Shown: in pieces, positions 27,707 through 34,410 of the stretch
Position numbering within the stretch: the stretch's first letter is position 1
Layout of the letters: every line of letters starts with the position of its first letter
Assembly (NCBI RefSeq): GCF_000281045.1
Contig: NW_008246101.1
Span: 208,207-242,616, forward strand
DNA: 34,410 nt
Source: Saprolegnia diclina VS20
Lineage: Eukaryota > Oomycota > Saprolegniomycetes > Saprolegniales > Saprolegniaceae
Reading direction: 5' to 3'
Made by a program: the position numbers and the translations under genes
Notes under the pieces: generated by a model
The model's input: only the letters and a program-made list of their open reading frames with translations
Databases searched by the model: none
Told to the model about the DNA's origin: nothing

Positions 27707-28150
27707 CTAGAGAAGAGACCGGGTTGAGCTCGTCGCGAGAAGCTGGCGCAGCTCCGCGTGGTCAAAGACAGGGTGTCGTAACTTCCAGAGGACGAGGCCG
27801 ACGACACCAATGCTAGCAATCGTCGCCATCGATCGCAGCGAGAGTGCGGGCACTTGGTCGACGGTGCCGACGGTCGCGTGCTGTGCGTCGTCGTCGGCCG
27901 TCGCGCTTTCCTCGTCGGCGACGAAGGGTGTGTCATGGTAGTACGCCCAGACTTTTGTGCGACGGCGCTGGTTGTGGCTTGCGTCATGGCAGTCGTCGAC
28001 GGGTACAACCTGCAGTGACCGACCGGCGTCATACAACCCAGCAAGCGCGGCGAGAGGAGCGTGATCTGCGACCAGCGTGCCCGTGCTCTCTGTCCGCACC
28101 AGAGATAGAGCTGTGCACGCTACCAGCATGCTTGACGCCACCGAGCGCAT
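27707..28150 (-). CDS. Secreted or membrane protein of unknown family, with C-terminal TM helix
   Basis: A single exon of 147 aa starting MRSVASSMLVACTALSLVRT, a plausible signal peptide of about 20 residues. The middle part is hydrophilic with one Cys and a basic NQRRRTKVW run, then an acidic stretch (ADEESATADDDAQ). A hydrophobic helix (SMATIASIGVVGLVLWKL) lies near residues 105-122, followed by a short tail ending ATSSTRSLL. The layout (signal peptide, short ectodomain, TM, short tail) is like that of the neighbouring FMP genes, but there is no Phe-Met-Pro motif. I do not recognise it. It sits between FMP-C and FAM177 on the same strand. An intron is not needed. Confidence 0.6.
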   Translation of the reverse strand: MRSVASSMLVACTALSLVRTESTGTLVADHAPLAALAGLYDAGRSLQVVPVDDCHDASHNQRRRTKVWAYYHDTPFVADEESATADDDAQHATVGTVDQVPALSLRSMATIASIGVVGLVLWKLRHPVFDHAELRQLLATSSTRSLL

Positions 28151-28316
28151 GGATATGCACCTCGTCTGAATAAGAACCTAGGAACCTGTGGGAAGATCCA
28201 CGACCTTTCGGGCGTCGGTTATAGAAAGGCTGTACGAGGTGCACGACGCTCCTCGCGCAGGAAGATAGGCCACCGACGTGCGTGGAACCAGCACATAGAT
28301 TCAAGTTGATACTAGA

Positions 28317-28738
28317 CTAGAGCAAAATACTGCTCGTCTCGGTTTGGAGCTCACCGTACTCCAAGGCGGCAAGTTTTCGCTTCTCGTCCTCGAGGAGCGC
28401 TTGCAGCCGGAGCTTCTTGCGCTGGCGTGCTTCGAGCTGCCGAAGCGCCTTCTCCTGCTCGTCGCGCTCTCTCGACTCGAGGATCCAGTCGTACTTGGAG
28501 CGCGTGAGGCCGAGGAACGTAGCGATGACTTCACCGCCAAACTCCATGCCTTCGTAAACCTTCTTGCCCGACCAGTACGTCCAGTGCCACGCCTTGGTCG
28601 TCAGGCGCGCGTCCTCGGACGAATCCCAGTAGTAGAGCTAGCATGCGGCGTGAGCAACTCCCAGTTGGTGAGCCCACGCACCTCGCTGTCGTCTTCTTTG
28701 CACTCGTCGTCGCTCGGCGGTGCCATTAGAAAGCTCAT
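28317..28738 (-). CDS. FAM177-family protein
   Basis: Exons 28738-28682 and 28637-28317, with a 44-nt intron, give 125 aa. After an acidic start (MSFLMAPPSDDECKEDDSE) comes LYYWDSSEDARLTTKAWHWT, then FGGEVIATFLGLTRSKYDWI. The FLG/FGG-x(5)-FxGLTxxKYxxx motif is the diagnostic block of the FAM177 family. A charged coiled coil (RDEQEKALRQLEARQRKKLR) follows. Animal FAM177A1 is a Golgi/endosome-associated protein of poorly known function that binds membranes through a hydrophobic segment. Here the segment YWSGKKVYEGMEFGGEVIAT is the equivalent. The protein is shorter than the human one because it lacks the long C-terminal tail. Confidence 0.82.
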
Positions 28739-29216
28739 CGTCCCAAACCGCTCTGGCAAGAGACACGGGGTTCGGGCGATCTTGAAAGGTCGTGGCGGTT
28801 TAGCCAAGCGCACACAGCAAACACCTTGGCGATCGTGCACCCGTGCATATTGACGTTGCCAAGACCGATGCCATCCCTGCGTCCTGCAGCAAGACGATGC
28901 GCGGGCCTTGTGCTGTCGACAGCACCCTTCTCGGTGCATTCCAGAGCCATTGCTTCTACTCGCTCTGGCGTCTACGCACGAGCCGTCATGCTGCAGAACC
29001 CAACGATCTCTCTCTTCTCTCTGTCGCTGCGCAGCTACGAGCCATGATTGTTGTTGCTTGGCCACGACGCTTCACCATCGGTTGCCGGCTTGTGGAAAAA
29101 TTGAAGGGACCGGCGCGGCGCAAGTTCGGTTGACGTTGACGGAATCGAAGCGCACTTAATCGAGACGCCGCATTTACAGGCGCTCCGCATTTGCTCGTCG
29201 CTGGCCGGACGCAATT
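28739..29216. other. Divergent spacer between FAM177 and ICMT
   Basis: 478 bp with open frames on both strands, none resembling a protein and none with a consistent ATG. It presumably holds the two promoters. No CCAATCA word was found. Confidence 0.45.
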
Positions 29217-30073
29217 ATGGTCTCGATCCAGTTCACGTCGGACGTCGGGCTCGGCAAGGTGGCGGTCGCCGCCTTTGGCATCGGCTTCGTCATGGCCGTG
29301 CACCTCTGCCTCCTCTTCTACGTCGTCTTGGCGACGGACGCGGGCTGGACGTACCACAATGCGACGTTGCAGTGGGCGGTGTACATGGTCTGCCTCACGT
29401 TTTTCCACTTTTCCGAGTTTATCTCGACGGCCGCGTTCAAGCCCGGCTTTGTGAGCTACGAGTGTACGTGCCTCCGCTACGTTCTTATAGCGTGGTCTCA
29501 TGGCGGTCTTGTCTAGCTTTCCTCCTCAACCACAGCGACGCGTACCAAGCCGCGCTCTTTACGAGCTGGGTCGAGTACTGGCTCGAGGCCTACTTCTTCC
29601 CGGACGCCAAGTTTCGCTCGCTCTTCATGTGGCTCGGCCTCTTCCTCATCGTCATGGGCCAATTCTTCCGCGTCGGCGCCATGTGGACAGCGAAGAGCAA
29701 CTTTTCCCATCGCATTGAGGTCGCCAAGCGCAAGGACCACGAGCTCATCACGCACGGTCTCTACGCGTACGCTCGTATGTGCCGACACGCGAGACTGATG
29801 CGGCCGTAGGTACATTCGCCACCCGTCGTACTTTGGCTGGTTCTACTGGTCGATCGGCAGCCAAGTCTTTCTCTGCAACCCGCTCTGCACCGTCGCGTAC
29901 ACGGTCGCGTCCTGGAGCTTCTTCAAGGACCGCATTCCGTCCGTCTAGTCGGCCTCTTGTCACGAAACTGATCGATCGGACGTAGGTACGAGGAAGAGAT
30001 CCTCCTCGACTTCTTTCCCGAGCAGTACCCGGCGTACAAGGCGCGTACGGTCAGCGGCGTTCCCTTTGTGTAA
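29217..30073 (+). CDS. ICMT: Protein-S-isoprenylcysteine O-methyltransferase (ICMT/Ste14)
   Basis: Exons 29217-29463, 29517-29766, 29810-29938 and 29986-30073 give 237 aa. The introns are 53, 43 and 47 nt. Several transmembrane helices are visible: VAVAAFGIGFVMAVHLCLLF, then the region around WAVYMVCLTFFHFSEF, then LFMWLGLFLIVMGQFFRVGA. Catalytic-domain signatures are HELITHGLYAYIRHPSYFGW (intron 2 splits the Ala codon just before YIRHPSY), WSIGSQVFLCNPLCTVAY, then FFKDRIPYEEEILLDFFPEQ and the end YPAYKARTVSGVPFV. These are the SAM- and lipid-binding elements of the family. The enzyme methylates C-terminal prenylcysteines of Ras, Rho and similar proteins at the ER membrane. For introns 2 and 3 a neighbouring GT could serve as donor, but only the chosen ones give the conserved RHPSY and FFKDRIP joins. 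Confidence 0.95.
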
Positions 30074-30640
30074 GCTCGCGCAAGAAGGTGGCGTCGTCGG
30101 ACGTCAAGTCTCGCACCGGCGTCCTGCCGATTCTGGCTGTGGAGTCGTGCACAGTAGTCACCCACCGTCGCCACTTTTTTCTTCCACTAACGTTAGCAAC
30201 AATCCAGTACTTCGTCGCGTCAGGACTTGTATCTATAAAGGTGGGCCACTGCAGTCTCGGTCCTTGCAGCCTTCTCCGTGGTACCGTCCTTTCTACGACC
30301 TCTAGCCGGCACCGTAACCTCGGCAGGGACGATCGACCTTGGTCAACTAGCACGCAGGTCGTTTGGTGGGACTGGGCTGCCCAGTGCTGGCTGGTCGTCT
30401 CAGAATCTGGTCGGCTGGGCCGCTCAGAGCTACTTTGTTGGCTGGTGCGCTCTCTGGACAGGCGCGGTGGTTTCGGCGCCGCCTTGCTGGCGGAAAGGTC
30501 GCGAAACGGCTGCGCGGCATGTGATTGGCTGCCAAAGTTTTTCGCCGCGTTTGATTGGCTGCTAAAGTTTCAGGCAACGAAACCGGCGGCCGCGCGCGCT
30601 CGGCGCGAGTTTGCACTTTCGAACTTTACTCTGGTCGAGC
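30074..30640. promoter_or_regulatory. FMP-B upstream region
   Basis: 567 bp without a credible gene. TATCTATAAAGG lies at about 30230. The nearer part carries a direct repeat TGATTGGCTGC(C/T)AAAGTTT at 30522-30540 and 30552-30570, each holding an inverted CCAATCA. These end about 70 bp before the FMP-B ATG. GCACTTTCGAACTTTAC just upstream of the ATG could be the initiator. Confidence 0.5.
30522..30570 (+). repeat. Two 19-bp direct repeats with CCAAT boxes, 30 bp apart
   Basis: TGATTGGCTGCCAAAGTTT (30522-30540) and TGATTGGCTGCTAAAGTTT (30552-30570) differ at one base. The 30-bp period is close to three helical turns, so factors bound to both would lie on the same face of the DNA. Confidence 0.8.
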
Positions 30641-31840
30641 ATGCGCTGGAGCTACGTCAGCGCGATCGCCGCGCTTCTCTTCGTCCACGTGGTCGACCCG
30701 ATCGCGGCCAAGGGCTCGGGTGTCGCGCACTTTGCGAGTGCCGCCAGCTTGCAGCAGTATGCGTCCATTGGCGGTCACATGCGCCTGACGATCCAAGAAG
30801 ACGACGACAGCGAGGTCGGGGACCAAGACCACGATGGACACGTCATCAAGGAAGCTGGTGAGAGCGAAGAGGACAAGAAGAAGCGCAAGCTCAAGCGATG
30901 CAGCGGGTTCATGCCGGCGGCGCATTGCCCGCGCATCTGCAAGTCGTCGCGCACCGAGGACGGCTGCGAAGACTGCTCGACGTGCAACAATCACAAGTTT
31001 ATGCCTCAAACGCAATGCCTCCGCACCAACACGTGCACCAAGTACCGCTTCATGCCCATCGCCAAGTGCGCGGCCGACAAGAAGAACGATGGCTACAAGA
31101 CGCTTGCGCCGAGTGGCTACCCGACGCCGGCCCCGAGCACGTACCCGACCCCCGAACCGTCGCACCCGTCATCTGCGCCAACGACGAAGGCACCGACGCC
31201 GGCACCGACGCCGGCGCCGTCGCATCCGTCAGTTGTCCCCGCGACGCCCGCCCCGTCCAAGCCAAGCGCCAACGGTGGCACCGGTACGAACGGCGGCACC
31301 AACGGCGGCACTAACGCTGGCACTGCAGGCAACAACGGTGGCAACAACAACAACGGCGGCACCAACGGTGGCACCGGTACGAACGGCGGAGCCCACGGTG
31401 GCACTAACGGCGGCACTGCAGGCAACAACGGTGGTAACAACAACGGCGGCACCAACGGCGGCACCGGTACGAACGGTGGAGCCCTCGGTGGCACTAACGG
31501 CGGCGCTGCAGGGACCAACAACGGTGGCAACAACAACAACGGCGGCAAGAACGGCGGTACGACAGGAACCAACGGCAAGGACGGCACGACAGGTACCAAC
31601 ACGAACGGCGCCAACAACAACAATGGTGGTACCGGCACGGCCAACAACTCGTCGGGCTCGTCATCGTCGAGCATCTCGGGCGGAGCGATTGCAGGCATTG
31701 TGATTGGCTGCGCAGCCTGCGCCGGTGCTGTCGGGTTCTTCATCTGGAAGAAGAAGAAGGACCAGAGCCGCGAACAAGAAATCTTTGGTGACGCGCACCA
31801 GGACGCCGAGAGCGGCGGCGGCGACTACGCGGCCATGTAA
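30641..31840 (+). CDS. FMP-B: FMP-family membrane protein with Gly/Asn/Thr repeat stalk
   Basis: A single exon of 399 aa. Residues 1-23 form a signal peptide (MRWSYVSAIAALLFVHVVDP). An acidic stretch and then KKKRKLKR (a possible processing site) precede the cysteine-rich block. Phe-Met-Pro occurs at 90-92, 120-122 and 137-139 with FMPAAHCPRIC, CEDCSTCNNHKFMP and CLRTNTCTKYRFMPIAKC. Residues about 155-210 are Pro/Ala/Thr-rich. Residues about 210-330 are a Gly/Asn/Thr repeat. SISGGAIAGIVIG opens the transmembrane helix at 349-368, and WKKKKD, QEIFGD and the end GGGDYAAM follow. TM flank, WKKK, QEI and terminal aromatic-x-Ala are shared with FMP-A; the cysteine blocks are shared with FMP-C. It is likely a cell-surface protein with an extended stalk; the function is unknown. 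Confidence 0.85.
   Translation: MRWSYVSAIAALLFVHVVDPIAAKGSGVAHFASAASLQQYASIGGHMRLTIQEDDDSEVGDQDHDGHVIKEAGESEEDKKKRKLKRCSGFMPAAHCPRICKSSRTEDGCEDCSTCNNHKFMPQTQCLRTNTCTKYRFMPIAKCAADKKNDGYKTLAPSGYPTPAPSTYPTPEPSHPSSAPTTKAPTPAPTPAPSHPSVVPATPAPSKPSANGGTGTNGGTNGGTNAGTAGNNGGNNNNGGTNGGTGTNGGAHGGTNGGTAGNNGGNNNGGTNGGTGTNGGALGGTNGGAAGTNNGGNNNNGGKNGGTTGTNGKDGTTGTNTNGANNNNGGTGTANNSSGSSSSSISGGAIAGIVIGCAACAGAVGFFIWKKKKDQSREQEIFGDAHQDAESGGGDYAAM
31277..31549 (+). repeat. Coding minisatellite in the FMP-B stalk
   Basis: Three units start with GGCACCGGTACGAACGG at 31277, 31370 and 31460, giving periods of 93 and 90 nt. Each encodes about 30 residues made of GTGTNGG, (A/T)xGGTNGG and runs of NNGGNNN. Within the units a shorter GGNGG(T/N) pattern repeats. 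Length changes would stay in frame, so the stalk is likely variable between strains. Confidence 0.85.
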
Positions 31841-32049
31841 TCTCTTGCGAGATACCCGCACCAACCACCGTAACACACAAAACAACCCAGTCTTTGATGT
31901 TCAGCGTGGATGCACCGCGCGTTAAGGTGGAGCTCCCTAGTTTAGCCAAGGTTCATATTCGAGGAATCCAGTCGCCGATGTTGACTGGCCCATCGAGGTT
32001 AGGGTCTATACATGTTGTGTCTCGATCAAAATCGTGTGGACGCTATTAT
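31841..32049. other. Convergent spacer between FMP-B and the Sel1-repeat gene
   Basis: 209 bp holding the two 3' ends. No defined terminator was seen. Confidence 0.45.
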
Positions 32050-32892
32050 TTAGTGCGTCCACGACGCCAGCTTTTCCATTGCCTCGGGGAGCTTGTGCGT
32101 GGCCGCCATCTCGTAGTATTCTTTAGCTTTTGCCCCGTCCTTCTCGACGCCGTCGCCGCGTTCGTAGAGCTGCGCCATGCAGAGCTGGGCTTCCGGGATG
32201 TTGGCTTCGGCCGCGAGAAAGAAGCACGATGCGGCCTTCGCAACGTTGGCCTCGACGCCGCGCCCGAGCATATAACACGCGCCGAGCTCAAACTGCGAGA
32301 GACCGTGGCCCATATCCGCCGCCTTCTGGAACGTCTTGAAGGCACGAGTCGGGTTGGCGTCCGTGCCGTGGCCGTGCAGATGCGCCTTCCCGACCATCCG
32401 CAGCGCCTCGGGCATGCCTTGCTTGGCCGCGCGTGAGTAGAGCGCAAAGGCTTTGACCTTGTCCTGCGGGACATGCACGCCATTGTCATACATGTACGCG
32501 AGGTCGAATTGCGCCGCCATGTGGTCTTGGTCGGCGGCCTTGGTCCACCACTCGAACGCGACGGCTTCGTTGGCCTGCACGTGCAGTCCGTGCAAGTACA
32601 TGCGGCCGATCTGGTGGCGGCAGTTGGCGTGACCACCCTCCGCCGCCTGCTGCAGAAACTTGGCCGCGAGGCTCAGGTCCTTCTCGACGCCATGGCCGGT
32701 GAGGTAGAGATGACCCAGCGCGCTCTGCGCCTTGGTGTGGCCCATGGCCGCGGCCGACGTCCACTCAGCGACCGCGAGCTTGATCGCACTGTCGTCCTTC
32801 TTCTGAAGGTACCGGACGCCGTTGAGGTACTCGGTGGCGCCGGCGGCCGAGCAGAAAGGGCGCTGGCCAGTGATGAGGAGGCGGCGAAGCAT
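32050..32892 (-). CDS. Sel1-like repeat (TPR-related) protein, probably mitochondrial
   Basis: A single exon of 280 aa from ATG 32892. The start MLRRLLITGQRPFCSAAG looks like a mitochondrial presequence, and this is why I prefer it to the in-frame ATG at 32919 (MPSQFH). Seven tandem Sel1 repeats of about 36 residues follow, each with the A-x(2)-G-H-x-x-A / L-G-x-x-Y-x-x-G-x-G-V pattern: MGHTKAQSALGHLYLTGHGV, GGHANCRHQIGRMYLHGLHV, QDHMAAQFDLAYMYDNGVHV, QGMPEALRMVGKAHLHGHGT, MGHGLSQFELGACYMLGRGV and ANIPEAQLCMAQLYERGDGV among them. Sel1 arrays are protein-binding scaffolds. A partner cannot be predicted. Confidence 0.85.
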   Translation of the reverse strand: MLRRLLITGQRPFCSAAGATEYLNGVRYLQKKDDSAIKLAVAEWTSAAAMGHTKAQSALGHLYLTGHGVEKDLSLAAKFLQQAAEGGHANCRHQIGRMYLHGLHVQANEAVAFEWWTKAADQDHMAAQFDLAYMYDNGVHVPQDKVKAFALYSRAAKQGMPEALRMVGKAHLHGHGTDANPTRAFKTFQKAADMGHGLSQFELGACYMLGRGVEANVAKAASCFFLAAEANIPEAQLCMAQLYERGDGVEKDGAKAKEYYEMAATHKLPEAMEKLASWTH

Positions 32893-33213
32893 CTCGAATT
32901 TGTGAAACTGTGATGGCATATGGGATTTGTATGTCGGTTGCAAAACCCTTTTAACGGGGTCGATATCAAGCTTCCTTGGATTATGTCGTTTACAAAACAC
33001 GGTTGACGGTGATGTATTGCTGCCCACGATGGCTGGTAGCACCCAACCTCGAACTGTAAAATGTCCTCCTGTTCTGTGAAAAACGGCGTGGGTTTAGACA
33101 ACCAAAGGCAATAAACGCGTATAAGAAAGCGGGTACGGAAATTGCTGTCGGTTAGGAACACTTTTGCAAGAATACATTCCCAAACGCTTCCGGCCACGGG
33201 ACACAGGACGACG
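32893..33213. promoter_or_regulatory. Divergent promoter of the Sel1-repeat gene and RBM42
   Basis: 321 bp. TGTCGGTTAGGAA at 33146-33158 is identical to the word at 7963-7975. ACATTCCCAAACG at about 33174-33186, 30 nt before the RBM42 ATG, resembles an initiator plus flanking element. Confidence 0.45.
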
Positions 33214-34117
33214 ATGAGCTCGCTCGACGATGAACTCGCTCTCTTCCAGGAAGAGATCGCATCCATCGAGAAGGAGACAACGAAGAAGCGACCTATCGAC
33301 GAGGTCGACCCGGACGAGGTCGCGCGGAAGCGGCAGAAGGCCATGGAGGTCGCCAAGGCCATCATGGCGCAGGCGGCCAAGCCGGTACCTGCACCGGCGC
33401 CAGCGCCGCAGGTCATCATTCGCGCGCCGACCGCGTTCGTGCCCAAGCCTGCGGCGTCGTATGGCTCGTCGCAGCACGACGCCGCATCATCATCGTCGTC
33501 GGCCGCGAACGTCTCGATCATGCACGGGCAGTCGCTGCCGTCGTCGTCGGCCATGCACATGGAGGTGATCGACCACAACACGGGCATGCCGCTCTCGTCG
33601 CACGAGCAGCTCATCTTTAGCCAGCAGCAGAGCGTGTACCGGTACCGTCCGGAGCGCAACGTGGCGAATGCACAGTCCAACTCGGACAAGAAGTTCCTTC
33701 GCGTCGCCGCCGGCAAGGTCTGGGAGGACGCGACGTTGGCCGAGTGGCCCGAGAACGACTACCGTCTCTTTTGCGGCGACCTCGGGAACGAGGTAAATGA
33801 CGAACTCTTGTCGCAGGCCTTCTCGACTTATGCTTCGTTTGCGATGGCCAAAGTCGTGCGCGACAAGCTCACGCACAAGTCCAAGGTATGTGCATCTCGT
33901 TGCAGCTATAGCTCATGCAAGGTGTTGCGAATAGGGCTATGGTTTTGTGAGCTTCCTCGACCCCTTCGATGCGGCCAAGGCCATGCGGGAGATGAACGGC
34001 AAGTACATTGGGAACCGCCCGGTCAAGATCTCCAAGGGCAAGTGGGAGGACCGGGCCATCGACGTCGTCAAGAAGAAGAAGGGCGGGAAGAAGAACAAGA
34101 AGCATCTCTTCAGTTAG
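33214..34117 (+). CDS. RBM42: RNA-binding protein RBM42
   Basis: Exons 33214-33885 and 33935-34117 give 284 aa, with a 49-nt intron (GTATG...TAG). The N-terminus is a coiled helix (SSLDDELALFQEEIASIEKE), then a Pro/Ala and Ser-rich linker. The C-terminal part has the RBM42 hallmark RVAAGKVWEDATLAEWPEND directly before a single RRM. RNP2 is YRLFCGDLG, followed by NEVNDELLSQAFSTYASFAM. The intron cuts just before RNP1 (GYGFVSF), and KAMREMNGKYIGNRPVKISK completes the domain. A Lys-rich end (KKKKGGKKNKK) follows. RBM42 is a spliceosome (tri-snRNP)-associated RNA-binding protein. The intact RNP1 and RNP2 motifs indicate RNA binding. Confidence 0.95.
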
Positions 34118-34280
34118 CCGAATGCACTAACGTCGCCATTCATCCTCGATCGGCATCTCGCAGGCTTCTGTGCAGGTCTTACAGCTCGCTCCATGCCTGA
34201 TACCTCACACAATACTAAGCCGCAAAGAAGGGTAGAGAAGAGGACAAAGATCTTAGTCTTCGCAAGAACCATAGTATCTA
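34118..34280. other. Spacer between RBM42 and the transposase fragment
   Basis: 163 bp that may include the element's terminal sequence. I cannot define an inverted repeat because the other end lies outside the window. Confidence 0.4.
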
Positions 34281-34410
34281 CTAGTACACAACTTTGGTAT
34301 CGATCTCCGAGCCTTGCTTCATGAGAACCGCGACACAGCGCTTGTTCATCGAGTCAACCAATGTCCTGAGGTAGACGCTCGACAGATTCGACCACGCAGT
34401 CTCGATCGCC
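34281..34410 (-). mobile_element. C-terminal end of a Tc1/mariner-type DDE transposase, cut by window edge
   Basis: On the minus strand the frame enters at the window edge and reads AIETAWSNLSSVYLRTLVDS, then MNKRCVAVLMKQGSEIDTKV and VY before a TAG at 34283-34281. The I-x-x-A-W-x-x-(I/L)-x-x-x-x-L-x-x-L-(V/I)-D-S-M-x-x-R-C-x-A-V pattern is the conserved C-terminal end of Tc1-like transposases. Only 43 codons are in the window, so whether the element is intact cannot be seen. No frameshift is visible in this part. Confidence 0.75.

Noticed and set aside
28826-29047. Open frames in the FAM177/ICMT spacer
   Set aside because: Short, no domain, and no splice combination yields a plausible protein.
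1-34410. CRISPR arrays, tRNA genes, rRNA genes and bacterial operons
   Set aside because: No regularly spaced repeats, no cloverleaf with a proper T-loop, and the intron-rich architecture is eukaryotic.

Overview
The window looks like nuclear DNA of an oomycete, probably a Saprolegnia/Aphanomyces-type water mould. This is an inference from gene content and architecture; no taxonomic marker was searched. The genes are GC-rich, tightly packed and on both strands. About 40 introns can be placed by joining protein frames. Most are 38-60 nt, start GT(A/G)CG and end in TAG. The gene set is a eukaryotic housekeeping set: Pol III factor BRF1, a Pol I RPA34-like subunit, ribosomal protein uL5/RPL11, Ctf4/WDHD1, complex I NDUFA13, mitochondrial GatC, ICMT, RBM42, COMMD2 and PDCL3. 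Most true starts and exon joins had to be rebuilt by hand because many open frames run through introns or begin at non-ATG codons.

Layout. 1-380: start of a BT1 (folate-biopterin) transporter. 1410-3544: M13 metallopeptidase. 4924-6390: coiled-coil protein. 6391-7960: a KDZ-transposon-like cysteine-cluster gene flanked by dense inverted repeats. 8062-8912: a sulfotransferase homologue lacking key catalytic residues. 9330-12065: IQ-motif coiled-coil protein with a regular cysteine ladder. 12176-12877: FMP-A, first of three related membrane proteins. 12989-13825: COMMD2. 14108-14494: NDUFA13. 14573-16356: BRF1. 17188-17827: nuclear peroxiredoxin Q. 17980-20756: Ctf4/WDHD1. 21099-22092: RPL11, divergent from the RPA34-like gene at 22304-22897. 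22971-23953: glutaminyl cyclase. 24242-25046: PDCL3, whose stop codon overlaps that of convergent GatC (25043-25709). 25792-26119: Cbp4/UQCC3-like protein, divergent from GatC. 26162-27443: FMP-C. 27707-28150: unknown secreted or membrane protein. 28317-28738: FAM177. 29217-30073: ICMT. 30641-31840: FMP-B. 32050-32892: Sel1-repeat protein. 33214-34117: RBM42. 34281-34410: tail of a Tc1/mariner transposase.

The most interesting signal is the FMP family. Three non-adjacent genes (12176-12877 +, 26162-27443 -, 30641-31840 +) each encode a signal peptide, exactly three Phe-Met-Pro motifs (with spaced cysteines in FMP-B and FMP-C), a low-complexity stalk, one transmembrane helix preceded by a Ser/Gly-rich segment, and a short tail ending in an aromatic-x-Ala-hydrophobic pattern. 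I do not recognise this as a named family. FMP-C becomes visible only after joining eight small exons.

Other points of note are the inverted repeats around the KDZ-like gene, the degenerate sulfotransferase, the cysteine ladder, the overlapping stop codons, two functionally matched divergent gene pairs, and recurring CCAATCA and TGTCGGTTAG promoter words.
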